Assembly: GCA_963931865.1 (NCBI GenBank)
Contig: OZ007514.1
Coordinates: 7,356,646-7,420,645, forward strand
Direction: 5' to 3'
DNA from: Axinella damicornis
Lineage: Eukaryota; Porifera; Demospongiae; Axinellida; Axinellidae
DNA length: 64,000 bases
Positions 57,161 through 64,000 of the stretch are shown here, piece after piece; position 1 is the stretch's first letter, and each line of letters opens with the position of its first letter. The translations under genes were made by a program, and so were the position numbers. The notes beneath the pieces are model-generated. The model made no database searches. It saw only the letters and a list, made by a program, of their open reading frames with translations, and was not told where the DNA came from.

Positions 57161-60100
57161 ACCTTGTGGGCGTGGCCGCCCCCTTGGAATCGTGGCCGGA
57201 CACCTGGGGGCGTGGCGTGCCCCCTGGAGGCGTGGCCGGTCCCCTGTGGGCGTGTCCGGCCCCATGGGAACATGGCCAGCCCCCTGGGGCGTGCCCGGCT
57301 TCCTGGGGGTGTGGCCGGCCCCCTGGAGGCGTGGCAGGCCAGTTGTTGACGTGACCAGCCACTTGGGGACGTGGCCGGCCCCTTGGTGGCGTGGCCGAAC
57401 ACTTGGGGGCGTGGCCGGCCCCCTTGGTGGCCTCTCCGGCCCCCTGAAGGCGTGGCCAGCCCCATGGGGGCGTGGCCGGCCCCTTGGGGGCGTGGCCGGC
57501 CCCTTGCTGGCGTGTCCAGCCACTTGGGGGCGTGGCCGGCCCCCTGGGGGCGTGGCCAGCCTCCTGGGGGCGTGGCCGGCCCCCTTGGGGTCGTGGCCGG
57601 CCGATTGAAGTCGTGGCCGGCCCCTTGTGGGCGTGGTCGCTCCCTTAAAATCGTGGCCGGCCACCTGGGGGCGTGGCCGACTCCCTGGAGGCATGGCCGG
57701 CCCCCTGTGGGCGTGTCCGGCCCCATGGGGACATGGCCGGCCCCTTGGGGCGTGGCCGGCTTTCTGTGGGTGTGGCCGGCCTTCTGAGAGCATGGCCAAC
57801 CCCTTGTTGGCGTGACCAGGCACTTGGGGGCGTGGCCGGCCCCTTGGGCCGTGGCCGGCCTCCTGGGGGCGTTGCCGGCCCCCTGGGGGCGTGGCCGGCC
57901 CCCTGGGGGCGTTGCCGGCCCCTTGGGGGCGTGACCGGCCCCCTGGTGGCCGTGCCGGCCCCCTCAATGCGTGGCCGGCCCTCTGGGGGCGTGGCCGGCC
58001 TATGTGGGCGTGACCGGCATTCTGGGGGCATGGCCGGCCCATTGGGGGCGTGGCCGGCCTTTTGGGGACTTGGCCGGCCCCTTGGGGGCGTGGTTGGCCC
58101 CCTGGGAGCGTGACCGGCCCTCTGGGTGGGTGGCCGGCTTCCTGGGAGCGTGGCTGGCCCCTTGGGGGTGTGGCTGGCACCCTGGGGGTGTGGCCGGCCA
58201 TTGGGGGCGTGTCCGGCCCCATGGGGTCATGGCCGGCCCCTTGGGGCGTGGCCGACCCCATGGGGGCGTGGCCGGCCCTCTGAGGGCGTGGTCGGCCCCT
58301 TGTTGGCGTGATCAGCCACTTGGGGGCGTGGCCGGCCCCTGGGGGCGTGGCCGGCTTCCTGGGGGCGTGGCTTGCCCCCTTGGGGTCGTGACCGGCCCCA
58401 TGAAGGCGTGGCCGTCCCTCTGGGGGCGTGGCCGCCCCCCTGGGGGCGTGGCCGACCACCTGGGGTCGTGGCCGACCCCCTGAAAGCGTGGCCGTCCCAC
58501 TGCGGACGTAGCCGGCCCCCTGGGGGCGTGTCTGGCCCCTTGGGGTTGTTGCCTGCCCCCTGGAAGCGTGGCCGGCCCCCTGGGGGCGTGGCCGGCTCCT
58601 TGGGGGCGTGGCCAGCTTCCTGGGGGCGTGTCCGGCCTTCTGGGGCCGTGGCCTGGCACCTGGAGGCGTGGCCGGACCCCTGGGGGTGTGGCCGGCCCCC
58701 TGAAGGCGTGGCCGGCCCCTTGGGGGCGTGGCCGCCCCCTTGGGGGCTTGGCCTGCCCCATGGGGGCGTGGCCGGCTTCCTGGGGGTGTGGCCGGCCCCT
58801 TAGGGGCGTGGCAGGCCCACTGGGGGCGTGGCCGGCCTCCTGGGGGCGTGCCGGCCCCCTGGAAGCGTGGCCGGCAGCTGGGGGCGTGGCCTGCCCCCTG
58901 GGGGCCTGGCCAAACCCCTGGGGGCGTGGCCAAACCCCTGGGGGCGTTGTCGGCCCCCTGGGGGCGTGGCCGGCCCCCGGGGGGCGTTGCCAATGCCCAG
59001 GGGGCGTGGCCGGCTCCCTGGGGGCGTGGCAGGCCCCTGGGAACGTAGCCAGCCTCCTGGGGGCGTGGCCGGCTCCCTGGGGGCGTGGCCGGCTACCTGG
59101 AGGCGTGGCCGGCCCCCTGGTGCATGGCCGGCACACTGGGGGCGTGGCCGGCCCCATGGGGGCGTGGCCGGCCCCTTGGGGGCGTGGCAGGCCCCTTGTT
59201 GGCGTGACCAGCCCCTTGGGGGCGTGGCCGGCCCTCTTGGGGCGTGACCGGCCTCCTGGGGGCGTGGCCGGCCCCCTTGGGGTCGTGGCCGGCCCACTGA
59301 AGACGTGGCCGGCCCCCTTGTGGTCGTGGCCACCCCCTTGGAATCGTGGCCGGCCACCTGGGGGCGTGGCCGGCCCCCTTGAGGCGTGGCCTGTCCCCTG
59401 TGGGCATGTCCGGCCCCATGGGAACATGGCCGGCCCCCTGGGGCGTGGCCGGCTTCCTGGGTGTGTGGCCGGCCCCCTGGGGGCGTGGCAGGCTCCTTGT
59501 TGGCGTGACCAGCCACTTGGGGGCGTTGCCGGCCCCCTGGGGGCGTGGCCGGCCCCATGGGGGCGTGGCCGGCCCCTTGTTGGCGTGACTAGCCCCTTGG
59601 GGGCGTGGCCGGCCCCCTGGGGGCGTGGCCGGCCTCCTGGGGGCGTGGCCGGCCGACTGAAGACGTAGTCAGCCCCTTGTGGGCGTGGCCGCCCCCTTGG
59701 AATCGTGGCCGGCGACGTGGGGGCGTGGCCGGCCCCCTGGAGGCATGGCCGGCACCCTGTGGGCGTGTCCGGCCCCATGGGGACATGGCCGGCCCTCTGC
59801 GGCATGGCCGGCTTTCTGGGGGTGTGACCGGCCCCTTTATGGCGTGACCAGCCACTTGGGGGCGTGGCCGGCCCCCTGGGGGCGTGGCCGGCCTCCTGGG
59901 AGCGTGGCCGGCCCGCTGGGGGCGTGGCCGGCTTCCTGGAGGCGTGGCCGGCCCCTTGGGGGATGGCCGGCCCCCTGGGGGCGTGACCGGCCCCATGAGG
60001 GCGTGGCCGGACCCTTGGGGGCGTGGCCGGCCCCTTGTTGGCGTGACCAGCCCCTTGGGGGCGTGGCCGGCCCCCTGGGGGCGTGATCGACATCCTGGGG

Positions 60101-61269
60101 GCGTGGCCGGCCCCCTTGGGGTCGTGGCCGGCCCATCGAAGACGTGGCCGGCCCCCTTGGAGGCGTGGCCGGTCCCCTGTGGGCGTGTCCGGACCCATGG
60201 GAACATAGCCGGCCCCCTTGGGCGTGGCCGGCTTTCTGGGGGTGTGGCCGGCCCCTTGGAGGCTTGGCAGGCCACTTGTTGGCGTGACCAGCAACTTGGG
60301 GGCGTGGCCGGCACCTTGGGGGCGTGGCTGGACACTTGGGGACGTGGCCGTCCCCCTGGGGGCGTGGCCGGTCCCCTGGGGGCGTGGCCGGCCCCCTGGT
60401 GGCCTCTCCGGCCCCCTGAAGGCGTGGCCGGCCCCATGGGGGCGTGGCCGGCCCCTTGGGGGCGTGGCCGGCCCCTTGTTGGCGTGACCAGCCCCTTGGG
60501 GGTGGGCCGGCCCCCTGGGGGCGTGGCCGGCCTTCTGGGGGCGTGGCCGGCCCCATTGGGTTTGTGGCCGGCCGACTGAAAACGTGGCCGGCCCCTTGTG
60601 GGCGTGGCCGCCCCCTTGGAATTGTGGCCGGCCACCTGGGGGCGTGGCCGGCCCCCTGAAGGCATGGCCGGCCCCCTGTGGGCGTGTCCGGCCCCATGGG
60701 GACATGGCCGGCCCCCTGGGGCGTGGCCGGTTTTCTGGGGTGTGGTCGGCCTTCTGGGGGCGTGGCCGGCCCCTTGTTGGCGTGACCAGCCACTTGGGGG
60801 GCGTGGCCGGCCCCCTGGGGTCGTGGCCGGCCTCCTGGGGGCGTGGCCGGCCCCCTGGGGTCGTGGCCGGCCTCCTGGGGGCGTGGCCGGCCCCCTGGGG
60901 GCGTGGCCGGCCCCCTGGGGGCGTTGCCGGCCTCTTGGGGGCGTGGCCGGCACCCTGGTAGCCTTGCCGGCCCCCTGAAGGTGTGGCCGGCCCCCTGGGA
61001 GCGTGGCCGGCCATTGTGGGCGTGACCGGCTTTCTGGGTGCATGGCCGGCCCCTTGGGGGCGTGGCCGGCCCCCTGGGGACGTGGCCGGCCCCTTGGGGG
61101 CGTGGCCGGCCCCCTGGGAGCGTGACCGGCCCTCTGGGGGCGTGACCGGCTTCCTGGGAGCGTGGCCGGCCCACTTGGGGCGTGGCTGGCACCCTGGGGG
61201 CGTGGCCGGCCATTGGGGGCGTGTCCGGCCCCATGGGGGCATGGCCGGCCCCCTGGGGCGTGGCCGACC

Positions 61270-61760
61270 CCATGGGGGCGTGGCCGGCCCCCTGGGGGCG
61301 TGGTCGGCCCCTTGTTGGCGTGATCAGCCCCTTGCGGGCGTGGCCGGCCCCTGGGGGCGTGGCCGGCCTCCTGGGGGCGTGGCCGGCCCCCTTGGGGTCG
61401 TGGCCGGCCCCCTGAAGGCGTGGCCGGCCCCTTTGGGTCGTGGCCGCCCCCATGGGGGCGTGGCCGGCCACCTGGGGTCGTGGCCGACCCCCGGGAAGTG
61501 TGACCGTCCCACTGTGGGCGTAGCCGGCCCCCTGGGGGCGTGGTCGGCCCCTTGTTGGCGTGATCAGCCCCTTGCGGGCGTGGCCGGCCCCTGGGGGCGT
61601 GGCCGGCCTCCTGGGGGCGTGGCCGGCCCCCTTGGGGTTGTGGCCGGCCCCCTGAAGGCGTGGCCGGCCCCTTGGGGTCGTGGCCGCCCCCCTGGGGGCG
61701 TGGCCGGCCACCTGGGGTCGTGGCCGACCCCCGGGAAGCGTGACCGTCCCACTGTGGGCG
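61270..61760 (+). repeat. 240-bp higher-order repeat in array 2
   Basis: cttgttggcg at 61,311 recurs at 61,551, and the following 200 bases match with few changes. The offset is exactly 12 units. Confidence 0.85.
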
Positions 61761-61839
61761 TAGCCGGCCCCTTGGGGCGTGTCCGGCCCCCTTGGGCCGT
61801 GGCCGGCCCCTTGGGGGCGTGGCCGGCCCCCTTGGGGCG

Positions 61840-62740
61840 TGTCAGGCCTGCTGGGGGCGTTGCCGGCCCCCTGGGGGCGTGACCGGCCCCCTGGGGGCGT
61901 GGCCGGCCCCCTGGAAGCGTCGCCGGCCCACTGGGGGCGTGGCCGGCCCCTGTGGGCGTGACCGGCCTTCTGGGTGTGTGGCCGACCCCTTGTGGCGTGG
62001 CCGGCCCCCTGGGAACGTGGCCGGCCCATGGGGGCGTGGCCGGCCCCCTGGGAGCGTGGCCGGCCCTCTGGGACCGTTGCCGGCTTCCTGGGGGCGTAGC
62101 CGGCCCCCTGGGGGCGTGGCTTGCCCCCTGGGGGCGTGTCCGGCCCCCTGGGGGCGTGTCCGGCCCCATGGGGGCATGACCGCCCCCCTGGGGGCGTGGC
62201 CGGCACCCTGGGGCATGGCCTGCCCCCTGGGAGCGTGTCCGGCCCCTTGGGGGCGTGGCCGGCCCCCTGGGGGCGTGGCCGGCCCTTTTGGGGCGTATCC
62301 GGACCCTAAGGGCGTGGCTGGCCCCCTAGGGCGTGACCGGCCCCCTGGGGGCGTGGCCGGCCCCCTGGAAGCGTCGCCGGCCCACTGGGGGCATGGCCGG
62401 CCCCTGTGGGCGTCACCGGCCTTCTGGGTGTGTGGCCGACCCCTTGTGGCGTGGCCGGCCCCCTGGGAACGTGGCCGGCCCATGGGGGCGTGGCCGGCCC
62501 CCTGGGAGCGTGGCCAGCCCTCTGGGACCGTTGCCGGCTTCCTGGGGGCGTGGCCGGCCCCCTGGGGGCGTGGCTGGCCCCCTGGGGGCGTGTCCGGCCC
62601 CCTGGGGGCGTGTCCGGCCCCATGGGGGCATGGCCGCCCCCCTGGGGGCGTGGCCGGCACCCTGGGGCATGGCCGGCCCCCTGGGAGCGTGGACGGCCCC
62701 CTGGGGGCGTGGATGGCACCTTGGGGGCTTGGCCGGCCAT
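61840..62740 (+). repeat. 454-bp higher-order repeat in array 2
   Basis: The sequence from about 61,860 recurs at about 62,314 with rare differences. It includes the variants ttctgggtgtgtggccgacc and ctctgggaccgttgccggct, giving an offset of 454 bp. Confidence 0.85.
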
Positions 62741-64000
62741 TTGGGGCGTGTCCGGACCCATGGGGGCATGGCCGGCCCCTTGGAGCGTGGCCGAACCCAT
62801 GGGGGCGTGGCCGGCCCCTTGGGAGCGTGGCTGGCCCCTTGTTGGCGTGATCAGTCACTTGGGGGCTTGGCCGGATCCCTGGGGGCGTGGTCGGCCTTCT
62901 GGGGGCGTGGCCGGCCCCCTTGGGGTCGTGGCCGGCCACCTGAAGGTGTAACCGGCCCCCTGGGGTTGTGGCCGCCCCCAAGGGGGCGTGGCCGGCCACC
63001 TGGGGACGTGGCGGACCCCCTGGAAGCGTGGCCAACCCCCTGGGGCGTGGCCGGCTCCCTTGGGGCGTGTCCGGCCCCTGGGTGCGTGGCCGGCCCCCTC
63101 TGGGCGTGGCCGGCCCCCTTGGGGCGTGGCCGGCCTGCTTGGGGCGTGGCCGGCCCCTTGGGGGCGTGACCGGCCCCCTGGGGGCGTGGCCGGCCCCCTG
63201 GGAGCGTGGCCGGCCCCCTGGGGGCGTGGCCGGCCCCCTGGGGTTGTGGCCGGCCTCCTGGGGGCGTGCCGGCCCCCTGGGGGCGTAACCGGCCAGCTGG
63301 GGGCGTGGCCGGTTCCCTGGGGGCGTGGACGGACCCCAGGGGGCGTGGCCGGCCCCCTGTGGTCGCGGCCGGCCCCCTGGGGGCGTGGCTATCGCCCTGG
63401 AAGCGTGGTCGGCCCCCTGGGGGCGTGGCAGGCCCCCTGGGGGCGTGGCCGGCCTCCTGGGGACGTGGACGGCCCCCTGGGGGCGTGGCCGGCTCCCTGG
63501 GGGCGTGGTCGGCCCCTTGGGGCATGGCCGGCCCCCTGGGGGCGTGGCCGGCCCCATGGAGGCGTTGCCTGCCCCTTGGGGGCGTGGTCGGCCCCTTGTT
63601 GGCGTGACCAGCCCCTCGTGGGCGTGGCCGACCCCTTGGGGGCGTGGCCTGCCTCCTAGGGGCGTGCTGGCCCCCTTGGGGTCGTGGCCGGCCCACTGAT
63701 GACGTGGCCGGCCCCCTGGTGGACGTGGCCGCCCCCTTGGAATCGTGGCCGTCCACCTGGGGGCGTGGCCGGCCCCCTGGAGGCGTGGCCGGCCCCCTGT
63801 GGGCGTGTCCGGCCCCAAGGGGACATGGCCGGCCCCTTGGGGCGTGGCCGGCTTCCTGGAGGTGTGGCCGGCCCCTGGGGGCGTGGCCGGCCCCTTGTTG
63901 TCGTGAACAGCCGCTTGGGGGCGTGGTCGGCCCCTTGGAGGCGTGGCCGGCCTCCTGGGGGCGTGGCCGGCCCTTTGGGGGCGTGGCCGGCCCCCTGGGA

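Larger units (their letters stand above)
51963..64000 (+). repeat. GC-rich satellite array 2 (20-bp unit), runs off the window
   Basis: Head-to-tail units of GGCCGGCCCCCTGGGGGCGT, about 600 in the window. It begins abruptly after array 1. Each consensus unit contains the 8-bp palindrome GGCCGGCC and a CCCCC-T-GGGGG dyad, so either single strand can form hairpins. G and C are balanced between strands, unlike array 1. Recurring variants such as cttgttggcgtgaccag and cactgaagacgtgg mark higher-order periods. Confidence 0.97.

Noticed and set aside
32364..64000. Dozens of long open frames, up to 1,143 codons (51,160-54,591 minus), giving proline/arginine- or glycine-rich proteins
   Set aside because: They lie entirely in tandem DNA repeats, occur in most frames on both strands, and cross from array 1 into array 2. 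The unit length (20-21 bp) is not a multiple of three. The GC-rich unit simply lacks TAA and TAG.
32398..64000. CRISPR array
   Set aside because: Units are contiguous and variable with no constant repeat separated by unique spacers, and the context is eukaryotic.
32398..64000. Telomere or ribosomal intergenic spacer
   Set aside because: No TTAGGG-like repeats and no rRNA sequence are present in the window; the arrays do not match either.

Overview
The window is eukaryotic and most likely from an early-branching animal. A demosponge is my best guess; a cnidarian is possible. The left 32.4 kb is AT-leaning and carries short (63-76 bp and similar) GT-AG introns in mutually consistent phases. 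It also holds fold-back (MITE-like) elements and decayed fragments of LINE, BEL/Pao and Penelope-type retroelements. The two recognisable protein families, judged from memory rather than a search, are multicopy families of non-bilaterian animals. There is no prokaryotic gene organisation.

Layout. Bases 1-7,792 and 16,952-24,727 are two nearly identical direct copies (A and B, offset 16,951 bp). Each holds the 3' half of a multi-exon uncharacterised gene, a promoter-like cluster, two small fold-back elements and a decayed LINE reverse transcriptase. The 5' exons of the gene are visible only upstream of copy B (15,537-16,959). The spacer between the copies (7,793-15,536) has a possible tRNA-derived SINE head, two diverged copies of a ~0.6 kb repeat (11,931-12,518 and 14,882-15,536), and an internally deleted BEL/Pao element on the minus strand (about 12,600-14,190). 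To the right of copy B lie a third, diverged copy of part of the duplicated region with a 52-base G run, a Penelope-like fragment (25,733-26,044, minus) and two long palindromic MITEs (26,549-26,827 and 27,303-27,573). Then come a small minisatellite, a GATA tract and a five-unit seed array of a GC-rich repeat (30,021-30,133). Last is a two-exon MULE-type transposase gene (30,252-32,019) with its DDE residues intact and no visible 3' end.

From 32,398 to the window end, about 31.6 kb, there is only GC-rich tandem repeat. Array 1 (32,398-51,962) is built on a 20/21-bp unit and array 2 (51,963-64,000 and beyond) on a 20-bp unit. The units share a 13-bp core, TGGGGGCGTGGCC, and differ in the other 7 bp, with an abrupt switch between families. 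Both arrays have higher-order structure: 1.38 kb, 611 bp and probably 4-5 kb periods in array 1; 699, 454 and 240 bp periods in array 2. Very long open frames occur there in most frames on both strands. They are a by-product of composition, not genes.

I see no operon, pathway or defence system. The strongest candidates for something undescribed are the two-family hierarchical satellite with its invariant core, the seed array beside the MULE gene, and the duplicated gene with a shared 98-bp internal duplication that may have been lost from coding or may have created an intron.
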